Source of the DNA: Paenibacillus phyllosphaerae | GTDB taxonomy: Bacteria; Bacillota; Bacilli; Paenibacillales; Paenibacillaceae | Length of the DNA: 64,000 nucleotides | Assembly: GCF_014192105.1 (NCBI RefSeq) | Contig: NZ_JACHXK010000005.1 | Span: 312,804 to 376,803, forward strand | Reading direction: 5' to 3' | Shown: in pieces, positions 50,615-58,102 of the stretch | Numbering within the stretch: position 1 is the first letter of the stretch | Layout: every line of letters starts with the position of its first letter | Made by a program: the position numbers and the translations under genes | The notes under the pieces: generated by a model | What the model saw: only the letters and a program-made list of their open reading frames with translations | What the model was told of the DNA's origin: nothing | Database searches by the model: none

Positions 50615-52504
50615 CTACAATCTCTTCCGCTTGTAGAACACGACTACCAAGCAGGAGAGCAGCAGGATGACGACCGCGATGCCTGCGGTAATCGCTTCTT
50701 GCGTGCTTCCTTGCGCCTGGGCTTGGCCGCCCTGCATACCGCCTGGGCCACCGCCCATACCGCCTCCGCCAAAGCCTCCCGCCATACCGCCTTGGCCGCC
50801 TGGACCACCACCCATGCCGCCTCCACCGAATCCGCCGCCGAAGCCATCCGGCGGCTCACCGTCAGGGAAGCCTTGGCCTTGACCTTGACCGCCCGGCGCC
50901 GCTTGGCCGTTCTGGCCTTGCTTGATAGCTCCAGCTTGATTGCCTTGAACCGACTGGCCATCGGTGTTCTGGCCGGCTGCGGCCTCGGCTTGCACCGCGC
51001 TGCCTTGCTCTTGCCCCTCGGCAGCGGCGCCCGCGTTCAGCGCGACTTCGCCGTTTTGCACCTTCACATTCTCCGGCTGCTGAGCCGTTCCCATCGCCTC
51101 GGTTGCCGCGCCGTTGCCGGTCTGACCGCCGCCCGCGCCTTGGCCGTCATTGCCTTGTCGCATGGCGCGGCCGCTGCCACCCATGCCACCGCCGCCCATA
51201 CCGCCGCCGCTGCCGGAACCGTCTCCCGAAGAAGCTTTCGTACCGTCCAGCTGTTTGCCGATGCTCGTCATCTGCGTGTCGTTGAAGCTGATCAGCTCCG
51301 GAATCGCGGCTTCGTATTGCTCATACGTATAGAACGCCGTCGGGTCCTGCTTCACGTATTCGGAGATCATCGCCTGCAGCTCCGCTACGCGCGCCTTGAA
51401 CGTATCGCTCGCCAAGTAGCCTTCCATCGCGCTCGTGAGCATCGCGTGGTACCGCTCCTTATATTCGTCCACGGCGAGCAACTTCGCCACAAGCGGCCGC
51501 TCGGACAGCGTGCCTTGCGTCGGCTCGTCGATCATGACGCCTGATCCGCCGAATCCGCCGAACGCCATATTGTAATCCCATGGCAGGACGGAGAAGATGC
51601 CGCCCGTCTCGTACAAATAATAGTTGTGTTTATTCTGGCCCAGGTAGCTGTCCATATTGCTGGACAGCACGTTAAGCGCAATGAACCCCAGCGCCTCTTC
51701 GACGTCGAGCACCGATTCATAATCGGTTCCGTTATTCAACTCGTCCAGGAAGTCCAACAGCACGCCGTCGTCATCCTTGTCGGATTTAAGATCAAGCCCC
51801 GCGTACGCTTCGAGCGTCTCCAGCCACGTTAATTCGCTGCCGTTGCCGCCATTGGCTTTGTACAAAGCGCCATAGGCATCGCCGAAGTTGCGCTTCAAGT
51901 ATTCATCGCCGATCTGTTCGACCGCCAGATAGAACCCTTTGAGCTCCCCGTTCACGTACACGTTCACGTACGAATACTTGGGCGTCGGCAGTCCCATCGA
52001 CTCAGCCAGTTCATACGCGAGAAATTCGCGCATGTAGGTCGCGTCGCTGTAGTTGTTGTTGAGATTGATTTTGGTCAGCCCGTAGAGCGTCTGGCTGGAA
52101 ATATATTCATCGAACGACAGTTTGAAGCTGTAACGGTCCGAATCCGAATTCACGACGCTGCGCAGGCTGAGGTTCCCTTTCGTCCGGATCGCGACGTTCG
52201 TAAGCTTCACCCCGTTGTATTCCACCGTGGCGGTCTTGTACGCCTCGTCGCTCGCATTGTCCAGCATATCCTGAAAATCTTCCTCGTCGATCGTAATCTT
52301 CACGTCGACGACCTTTTCCTTCGGAAACACGACCTCGTCTTGCTTCTGCTCATTCGCGGATTTCGCAGTCGTATCCGCTGCGGCTGCAGTGACGGCCGAT
52401 GAGGCCGAACCCGACGTGCCGGTTGCGGTGCTGCCGATCCCCGAACAGCCGGTAAGCCCGAGCATAAGCGCCAGGAGAAGAAGAGGAGCTGCCTTCGCTT
52501 TCAT
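50615..52504 (-). CDS. CotH-kinase-domain lipoprotein with glycine-rich tail and C-terminal membrane anchor
   Basis: Putative extracytoplasmic protein kinase of 629 residues. Lipoprotein signal with LTGCSG (Cys20), low-complexity linker, then CotH domain (about 60-430) with VAIRTKGNLSLRS, NNNYSDATYMREFLAYEL, NMDSYLGQNKHNYYLY (catalytic Asp region) and LPWDYNMAFGG (metal Asp), as in bacterial spore-coat CotH kinases. Residues 440-600 are a Gly/Gln/Met repeat-rich tail, followed by a transmembrane segment (AGIAVVILLLSCLVVVFYKRKRL) giving a second membrane anchor. Third gene of the VTC-DUF4956-cotH operon, ended by the terminator downstream. AAGGAG supports the start. Confidence 0.9.
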   Translation of the reverse strand: MKAKAAPLLLLALMLGLTGCSGIGSTATGTSGSASSAVTAAAADTTAKSANEQKQDEVVFPKEKVVDVKITIDEEDFQDMLDNASDEAYKTATVEYNGVKLTNVAIRTKGNLSLRSVVNSDSDRYSFKLSFDEYISSQTLYGLTKINLNNNYSDATYMREFLAYELAESMGLPTPKYSYVNVYVNGELKGFYLAVEQIGDEYLKRNFGDAYGALYKANGGNGSELTWLETLEAYAGLDLKSDKDDDGVLLDFLDELNNGTDYESVLDVEEALGFIALNVLSSNMDSYLGQNKHNYYLYETGGIFSVLPWDYNMAFGGFGGSGVMIDEPTQGTLSERPLVAKLLAVDEYKERYHAMLTSAMEGYLASDTFKARVAELQAMISEYVKQDPTAFYTYEQYEAAIPELISFNDTQMTSIGKQLDGTKASSGDGSGSGGGMGGGGMGGSGRAMRQGNDGQGAGGGQTGNGAATEAMGTAQQPENVKVQNGEVALNAGAAAEGQEQGSAVQAEAAAGQNTDGQSVQGNQAGAIKQGQNGQAAPGGQGQGQGFPDGEPPDGFGGGFGGGGMGGGPGGQGGMAGGFGGGGMGGGPGGMQGGQAQAQGSTQEAITAGIAVVILLLSCLVVVFYKRKRL

Positions 52505-52523
52505 CTCATATCCCGCTCCTTCC

Positions 52524-53228
52524 TTACGATACGTAGTCCCCGCTGTAGCTGATCAAGACCGCGTTCTTCACGCCTCTGAGATCGGACACTTGGTTAATGA
52601 ACTGGCCTTCCTTGTCGCTTAGGCGAATCTCGAGCGTCGTCTCGATATTGCCGTGGGTGACCGTCTTCTGCTTCACGTTATAGCGCTTCACCAGCTTGCC
52701 GACCAGCTTGTGGGCCTCTTGCTCGCTCTCGTCGCTGTCGCAATTGATGACGAGCAGATATGGCGTTTCGAACGACGTTTTCTTAATGAAGAAGAACATG
52801 ACCAGACCAATGATGACCGAGCTGATGATCGCCAGCGTGTAGAAGCCCGCGCCGGTAACGATGCCCGCCGCAGCTGCCCAGAACAGGAAGATGAGGTCCG
52901 TAGGGTCTTTAATCGGCGTCCGGAAACGAACAATAGAGAGAGCGCCGACCATGCCGAGCGAGAGCACGAGGTTCGAATTGACGGCGATAATGACCGTAGC
53001 CGTTACCATCGTCATGCCGATCAGCGAGATGTTGAAGCTCTTCGAGTACAGCACGCCGCTGAACACCCGCTTGTAGAGCAAGTATATGAAGAAGCCGATC
53101 AAAAAGGCCACGCCGAGCGAGAGCAGCATTTTGGACAGATTGATGTCGGACGTGAAATTGTCGACCACGGAGTTCTTCAGCAAGTCCGTGAAGCTTGTCG
53201 ACTCCGTAGCCGTTGTGTTGGTTTCCAT
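52524..53228 (-). CDS. DUF4956 membrane protein
   Basis: 234-residue membrane protein with four hydrophobic segments in residues 30-150 (LLSLGVAFLIGFFIYLLYKR, GMTMVTATVIIAVNSNLVLS) and a cytosolic C-terminal half with VINCDSDESEQEAHKLVGKL and LSDKEGQFINQVSDLRGV, which looks like a small ferredoxin-fold domain. DUF4956 proteins are almost always between a VTC and a CotH gene; their role, possibly membrane scaffold or transport for polyphosphate, is not known. Four base pairs separate it from the VTC gene. Confidence 0.88.
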   Translation of the reverse strand: METNTTATESTSFTDLLKNSVVDNFTSDINLSKMLLSLGVAFLIGFFIYLLYKRVFSGVLYSKSFNISLIGMTMVTATVIIAVNSNLVLSLGMVGALSIVRFRTPIKDPTDLIFLFWAAAAGIVTGAGFYTLAIISSVIIGLVMFFFIKKTSFETPYLLVINCDSDESEQEAHKLVGKLVKRYNVKQKTVTHGNIETTLEIRLSDKEGQFINQVSDLRGVKNAVLISYSGDYVS

Positions 53229-53232
53229 GTGT

Positions 53233-53946
53233 TTAATAATCCTCCCATGTGTTGAATTTCAGGAATTTGCGGCAAATGACGTACTTCGACGCGGATTGGC
53301 GGTTCAGCCCCTCGAGCTGCAGCGCGATCTTGATGTAGTCGGGGATGTACTCGTCGAATTTGACCTCGAGAATCATCAGATTGTCGTCGATCGCCCGAAC
53401 CGGATCCAGCTCCTTGTTGAAAATATCCGTCGCATGCAGTCCCGTCCGCAGCTCCTTGTCGAACGTGATCCGCACATTGCCGTTGTGGCACACATACGGC
53501 TCCCGGACATAGTCCACGATGACCTTCGGGCGCAGCAGGTTGTGCTTCATCTCGTTGTATAACTCCATCATGAGCGGCTTGTCGGGGCGGTTCAGCACCT
53601 CGTAGTTCCCCGCCATAATGGACTCATACATGTCGCGGGTGAGCGATTCCTTCACCTTGGCGATGAAGTCCCCCTTCTTGATCTTCTTCTCGAAGTGGAT
53701 GATTTTGTCTTCGACGTTATAGATGCGAATGCGGTATTTCTTCCGGTCCCGCACCCCGCCCAGCTTCTCGTGCAGCGCCGTATTGTGCATATCGTCGAAA
53801 TAAAGGCTGCGAATATGGTACTCGCCGGTCGGTCCGACATTCTTGTCGGGAAGCATCAAATTTTTTAACCGCTGCCGAATGGTGTAGAATTGATGGTAAT
53901 TGATAAAAAACTTCAATTCATGCCGGAACTTCAGCTTTTGACTCAT
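53233..53946 (-). CDS. VTC-domain polyphosphate polymerase
   Basis: 237-residue tunnel-fold (triphosphate tunnel metalloenzyme) protein homologous to the catalytic Vtc4 domain that makes polyphosphate from ATP. Key charged residues present: FRHELKFFI (about 7-15), YFDDMHNTALHEK, DRKKYRIRIYN, IHFEKKIKKGDFIAKVK, and acidic end EVKFDEYIPDYI. Soluble, without SPX or membrane region, so the DUF4956 protein may provide the membrane partner. First gene of VTC-DUF4956-cotH; divergent from the phosphatase gene. Confidence 0.9.
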   Translation of the reverse strand: MSQKLKFRHELKFFINYHQFYTIRQRLKNLMLPDKNVGPTGEYHIRSLYFDDMHNTALHEKLGGVRDRKKYRIRIYNVEDKIIHFEKKIKKGDFIAKVKESLTRDMYESIMAGNYEVLNRPDKPLMMELYNEMKHNLLRPKVIVDYVREPYVCHNGNVRITFDKELRTGLHATDIFNKELDPVRAIDDNLMILEVKFDEYIPDYIKIALQLEGLNRQSASKYVICRKFLKFNTWEDY

Positions 53947-54134
53947 TGCACACCTCTTTCTAGCTGGCTTTCATAGACTGCAGCTTCGCGCTGCTTTATC
54001 GTGGGGAAGCTTCACTTCATCATTAGCGGCGTGCAGGGCCGTTCGTTCAACGTCTCACGCCTGTTGTCACTTCCATATTGTAGGGACCGAGTATGAATGG
54101 ATCCTTAGCGCTGGCTGAGTGCCGGCTGAATGTT

Positions 54135-54151
54135 TTTACATTCCCTTAACA
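54135..54151 (+). promoter_or_regulatory. PhoP-like box (two TTHACA repeats) upstream of phosphatase gene
   Basis: TTTACA (54135-54140) and TTAACA (54146-54151) in exact 11-bp register, then weaker TTGTCA and TTCACG further on. It matches the Bacillus PhoP consensus TT(A/C/T)ACA-N5-TT(A/C/T)ACA, 67-83 bp ahead of the phosphatase start and 189-205 bp from the VTC gene. Binding by PhoP is inferred. Confidence 0.6.
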
Positions 54152-54217
54152 ATTGTCAAGTTCGCTTCACGGTTGCAGGGGCTGTCCTGCCGGACAGATT
54201 CGAGGAGGAGAAGACCA

Positions 54218-55453
54218 ATGCGAGGACAGAATATCGCACTCATCGCGGTTGTCATTGCGCTCATTATAGTTGCCGTTGTGTTTATGTTATGGAAAAAGGA
54301 AGGTAGCTCGCCCATGCCCGAATCACTTGTGACCACCTTCCACGATGATCCCCGCGTCAGCCGGGCTTTCACGTGGTATACCGACACGACCAAATCCGCG
54401 AGCGTCGTCCAGCTCGTGCCCGCGGTCGGCAAGGTCAACTTCGGCGGACCGAACGTCATCACGATTACGGGGGCATCGTCGGTCATTGACGAAGGCAAAG
54501 GGGTCAAGCGCGGCGTGCATAAGGTAAATGTGACGGGGCTTACGCCCGGCACGGCGTACACCTACCGCGTCGGCAGCGGCGAGCCGGAGGAATGGAGCGA
54601 GCCCGCGCAGTTTACGACGGAAGGCGAAGAAGAGGCTGCCTTCAGCTTCATTAACGTGACGGATTCGCAAGGAACGACGGAGGCCGATTTCAAACTGTGG
54701 GGAGCCACGCTCGCGCGCGCCTTCGCCCTTTTCCCGCAGGCCCAATTCATCGTGCATAACGGGGATTTCACGGAGGAGCCCACAGACGAGACCGCCTGGG
54801 AGCAGTTGTTCACGCAATCCCGTTCCTGGGTCACGTCGATTCCGCTCATGCCGGTGACCGGCAATCATGACGAGGTGGACGGCAACGCCGAGCGCTTCGT
54901 CTCCCACTTCCATGTGCCGAACAACGGCGCCGGCGGATCGATCCCGGGCACGTCGTATTCGTTCAACTACGGATCGGCGCATATCGTCGTCCTGAACACG
55001 GAGTCCAATCTGAAGGGCCAGATCGAATGGCTGCGCAATGACCTCGCGCTGACCGATAAGCCATGGAAGATCGTCGCGATGCACCGCGGTGCCTACGGCG
55101 GCAGTATGTACAAGAAGCTGGACAAATGGGTCGAGATCTTCGACGAGCAAGAGGTCGATCTCGTGCTGCAGGGACACAACCATGAATACAGCCGCTCCTA
55201 CCCGCTGCGCGATGGGCGGATTACGGGAGACGGCAATTCGCCGGTAAGGAACCATGCCGGCACGATGTATGTCGTCACGAATACGGCAGGGACGAAGTTC
55301 AACGAGAAGAAGGAGGACCTGTTCTACCACAAGGTCCACCTGCAGAACGAGAAACAGATGTTCGCCGGCATTACGATCGACGGCGACACGCTGACGTACG
55401 AGGCGTATGACGTGGACGGGCAAAAGGTGGATGCGTTCGTGATTGAGCATTAA
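54218..55453 (+). CDS. Membrane-anchored purple-acid-phosphatase-like metallophosphoesterase
   Basis: 411-residue enzyme: uncleaved N-terminal signal anchor (about 5-25), fibronectin-III-like/PAP N-terminal domain (about 40-140, TTFHDDPRVSRAFTWYTDT, GTAYTYRVGSGEPEEW), then metallophosphoesterase about 145-400 with metal ligands in FINVTDSQ, FIVHNGDFTE, VTGNHDEVD and LVLQGHNHEYSRS. Outside the membrane it would hydrolyse phosphomonoesters or polyphosphate. Start at 54218 follows AGGAGGAG; an in-frame upstream extension lacks a site. Divergent from the VTC operon; a PhoP-like box supports phosphate starvation control. Confidence 0.9.
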   Translation: MRGQNIALIAVVIALIIVAVVFMLWKKEGSSPMPESLVTTFHDDPRVSRAFTWYTDTTKSASVVQLVPAVGKVNFGGPNVITITGASSVIDEGKGVKRGVHKVNVTGLTPGTAYTYRVGSGEPEEWSEPAQFTTEGEEEAAFSFINVTDSQGTTEADFKLWGATLARAFALFPQAQFIVHNGDFTEEPTDETAWEQLFTQSRSWVTSIPLMPVTGNHDEVDGNAERFVSHFHVPNNGAGGSIPGTSYSFNYGSAHIVVLNTESNLKGQIEWLRNDLALTDKPWKIVAMHRGAYGGSMYKKLDKWVEIFDEQEVDLVLQGHNHEYSRSYPLRDGRITGDGNSPVRNHAGTMYVVTNTAGTKFNEKKEDLFYHKVHLQNEKQMFAGITIDGDTLTYEAYDVDGQKVDAFVIEH

Positions 55454-55455
55454 GC

Positions 55456-55594
55456 AGGTGATTGGTTTGCGCTCCTAAGGAAGGAGCGCAGCATTCACCT
55501 ATTGCTTTTGGTTGGTTTGCGCCTCCAAGGGCACAGCATTCACCTATTGCTTTTGGTTGGTTTGCGCTCCCCCATTAAGGATCGCAGCATTCAC
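55456..55594. repeat. Three tandem hairpin repeat units
   Basis: Three units, each TTGGTTTGCGC...(GC)AGCATTCACC, at about 55456-55499, 55509-55543 and 55553-55594, linked by ATTGCTTTTGGTTGG. Unit 1 folds: TGCGCTCC / GGAGCGCA flanked by GGTGA / TCACC. Related in design to hairpin repeats at 2253 and 7071. They directly follow the phosphatase gene and may contribute to termination. Confidence 0.75.
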
Positions 55595-55765
55595 CTTTCT
55601 CCTCCAACTCGTTCAGCCGCTCCACTCCTCATTTTCCTTTTTTGGGTGGAAATAAAAGGCATATCTCCGCTATGCTGATAGTAGACAAGCTGTCCGATAA
55701 GAGCACGCAAGAACAGGCGGACATGAACGCAAGGCTGTAAGATGAAGGCATAGGGAGGTGCGGGT

Positions 55766-56629
55766 ATGGAATGGCTGCTCCGGTTGAAGGAGGCCATGGA
55801 TTACATCGAAAGCCGCATGGAGGAGAAGCTCGATATCGAGGCGGTCGCAAGCGTGGCGTGCTCGTCGCCGTTTCATTTTCAACGGATGTTCAGCATGGTC
55901 ACGGGCTGCACGGTGGCCGAATATGTGCGCAGACGGAAGCTGACCTTGGCCGCGCAGGAATTGGCCTCCTCTTCCGCCAAAGTCATCGACGTTGCGCTTA
56001 AGTACGGCTACGAATCGCCGGAGTCCTTCGCCAAAGCGTTCCGCAAGGCGCACGGCATTACGCCGACAGAGGCTCGGGAGCCGGGCGTCGTCCTGAAGGC
56101 CTTCCCCCGCATCACTTTCCATCTATCCTTGAAGGGAGATCAAGAAATGGAATATCGTATCATCGAGCGTCCCGCTTTCACGGTGGTCGGCAAAACGTAT
56201 GAGGTAAGCTGCAAGGACGGCGAGAACCATCGCCTCATCCCGACGTTCTGGGCCGCATGCGGGCAGGACGGCACGATCGACAAGCTCGCAGCACTGTCGC
56301 CCAAGCACGAGACGCTCGGCATCTGCATGGATTTCCGCCATCCGGAAGAACGCTTCACGTACATGATCGGGGCTGAGAGCAGCGCGCCGCTCACCGATGA
56401 CGGCTTCGTTGCCAGAGAGATCCCCGCTGCCACCTGGGCGGTCTTCACATCCACCGGACCGATGCCGCATGCCATTCAGAATCTATGGGGACGGATCTTC
56501 CAGGAGTGGTTCCCTTCCTCTAGCTATGAGCATGCCGGCGGTCCGGAGTTCGAGCTGTATCCGGACGAGGATCCGAACGCCGGGGATTACAAGTGCGAGG
56601 TATGGATTCCGATTAAGCCCAAACAGTAG
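55766..56629 (+). CDS. AraC-family regulator with GyrI-like effector domain
   Basis: 287-residue regulator. N-terminal AraC helix-turn-helix pair (about 8-105: IEAVASVACSSPFHFQRMF, VIDVALKYGYESPESFAKAF), then GyrI-like/SOUL-like small-molecule domain (about 130-285: ERPAFTVVGKTYEVSCKDG, YKCEVWIPIKPK). Such Rob/BmrR-like proteins bind hydrophobic drugs and activate efflux or stress genes. Target genes are not obvious: peptidase T follows but is separated by a terminator. Good Shine-Dalgarno GGGAGG upstream. Confidence 0.9.
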   Translation: MEWLLRLKEAMDYIESRMEEKLDIEAVASVACSSPFHFQRMFSMVTGCTVAEYVRRRKLTLAAQELASSSAKVIDVALKYGYESPESFAKAFRKAHGITPTEAREPGVVLKAFPRITFHLSLKGDQEMEYRIIERPAFTVVGKTYEVSCKDGENHRLIPTFWAACGQDGTIDKLAALSPKHETLGICMDFRHPEERFTYMIGAESSAPLTDDGFVAREIPAATWAVFTSTGPMPHAIQNLWGRIFQEWFPSSSYEHAGGPEFELYPDEDPNAGDYKCEVWIPIKPKQ

Positions 56630-56646
56630 CGTAAATAATCGATTTT

Positions 56647-56680
56647 AGCCGATCTTCGGGTGACGAAGGTCGGCTTTTGT
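56647..56680 (+). terminator. Intrinsic terminator after AraC/GyrI gene
   Basis: AGCCGATCTTCG-GGTGA-CGAAGGTCGGCT stem (one bulge) followed by TTTTG. Confidence 0.88.
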
Positions 56681-56761
56681 CATCGCTCGCACCTCGTGCT
56701 TTGGCGCCATTTTCATTAGCCGCCGGATTCGATTACAATGGAGCTGAAGGAGATGATACCG

Positions 56762-58000
56762 ATGAAAAATGACCTCATTAAACGGTTAACTACATACGTT
56801 CAATTCGATACCCAATCCGATGACGAGAGCGAGACTTGCCCGTCTACGCCAGGGCAGCTCGTGCTCGGCCGCGCGCTCGTCGACGAGCTGACGGCGATCG
56901 GCATGCAGGACGTGACCATGGACGATAATGGCTACGTCATGGCGACGCTGCCATCCAATACGGACAAAGACGTGCCGACGATCGGCTTCCTCGCCCATAT
57001 CGACACGGCGACCGATTTCACCGGCGCCGGCGTGAAGCCGCAAGTCGTGGAAAGCTATGAGGGCGGCGATATCGTGCTCAATGCGGCGCTGAACGTCATA
57101 CTGTCGCCGAAGGAGTTCCCAGAGCTCGATCAGTACAAAGGCCACACGCTCATTACGACCGACGGCACGACGCTGCTCGGCGCGGACAACAAAGCAGGCA
57201 TAGCCGAAATTATGACTGCGATGGAATATCTGATCCAGCATCCGGAGATTAAGCACGGCCGCATTCGCGTGGCCTTCACGCCGGACGAAGAGATCGGCCG
57301 CGGGCCCCACAAGTTCGACGTGAACGCGTTCGACGCGAAGTTCGCCTACACGATGGACGGCGGCCCGCTCGGCGAGCTGCAGTATGAGAGCTTCAATGCC
57401 GCGCAGGCCAAAATTACGGTGAAGGGCACCAATGTCCATCCCGGCACGGCCAAAGGCAAGATGGTCAACTCGCAGAAGATCGCGATGGCGCTCCATGCCG
57501 AGCTGCCGGATGCGGAATCGCCGGAACATACCGAAGGCTACGAAGGCTTCTACCACCTCATCTCGATGAGCGGCGGCGCGGAAGAGTCGAAGCTCACCTA
57601 TATCATCCGCGACTTCGACAAGGAGAACTTCGCGGCGCGCAAAGCGAACGTCACGCGCATCGTCGAGTCGTTCCAGGCCCGCTACGGCAAAGACAACATC
57701 GTGCTGGAGCTTAAGGACCAGTACTACAACATGCGCGAGAAGGTCGAACCGGTTAAGGAAATCGTCGATGTCGCGCACGAGGCGATGACAAGCTTAGGCA
57801 TTACGCCGCTCGTGCAGCCGATTCGCGGCGGGACGGACGGCTCGCAGCTGTCGTATATGGGGCTGCCGACGCCGAATATTTTCACTGGCGGCGAGAACTA
57901 TCACGGCAAGTACGAGTATGCTTCCGTCAACAACATGGAGCTGGCGACGAAGGTCATTATCGAGATTGTACAGCGCTTTGAGCGTGCGGCGAACGCGTAG
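56762..58000 (+). CDS. pepT: Peptidase T (tripeptide aminopeptidase)
   Basis: 412-residue M20 di-zinc tripeptidase. Metal and catalytic residues visible: [10 protein letters not shown] (His), [13 protein letters not shown] (bridging Asp), [10 protein letters not shown] (Glu pair), [10 protein letters not shown] (Asp), [10 protein letters not shown] (His). Full length for the family, clean start at 56762 with AAGGAG nine bases upstream. Releases N-terminal residues from tripeptides in the cytosol. Single gene with its own terminator. Confidence 0.95.
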   Translation: MKNDLIKRLTTYVQFDTQSDDESETCPSTPGQLVLGRALVDELTAIGMQDVTMDDNGYVMATLPSNTDKDVPTIGFLAHIDTATDFTGAGVKPQVVESYEGGDIVLNAALNVILSPKEFPELDQYKGHTLITTDGTTLLGADNKAGIAEIMTAMEYLIQHPEIKHGRIRVAFTPDEEIGRGPHKFDVNAFDAKFAYTMDGGPLGELQYESFNAAQAKITVKGTNVHPGTAKGKMVNSQKIAMALHAELPDAESPEHTEGYEGFYHLISMSGGAEESKLTYIIRDFDKENFAARKANVTRIVESFQARYGKDNIVLELKDQYYNMREKVEPVKEIVDVAHEAMTSLGITPLVQPIRGGTDGSQLSYMGLPTPNIFTGGENYHGKYEYASVNNMELATKVIIEIVQRFERAANA

Positions 58001-58013
58001 CGGGTTGAATCAA

Positions 58014-58053
58014 GAAAGGCCCAAGGAACCGGATGGTTTCTTGGGCCTTTTGC
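58014..58053. terminator. Terminator between convergent pepT and TetM-like genes
   Basis: AAAGGCCCAAGGAACC-GGAT-GGTTTCTTGGGCCTTTTGC; T tract on the right for pepT; A-rich left side gives partial activity for the leftward gene. Confidence 0.9.
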
Positions 58054-58102
58054 TTTGCTATTCGCGATGCTCCGCACGGCTGGCTTGCCGGCACCTGCGC
58101 GG

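Noticed and set aside
50690..51260. Regular GGC/GGT repeats in the cotH tail, resembling a CRISPR or minisatellite
   Set aside because: They follow the glycine codon pattern of an in-frame Gly/Met/Gln-rich tail; no spacers of constant length.
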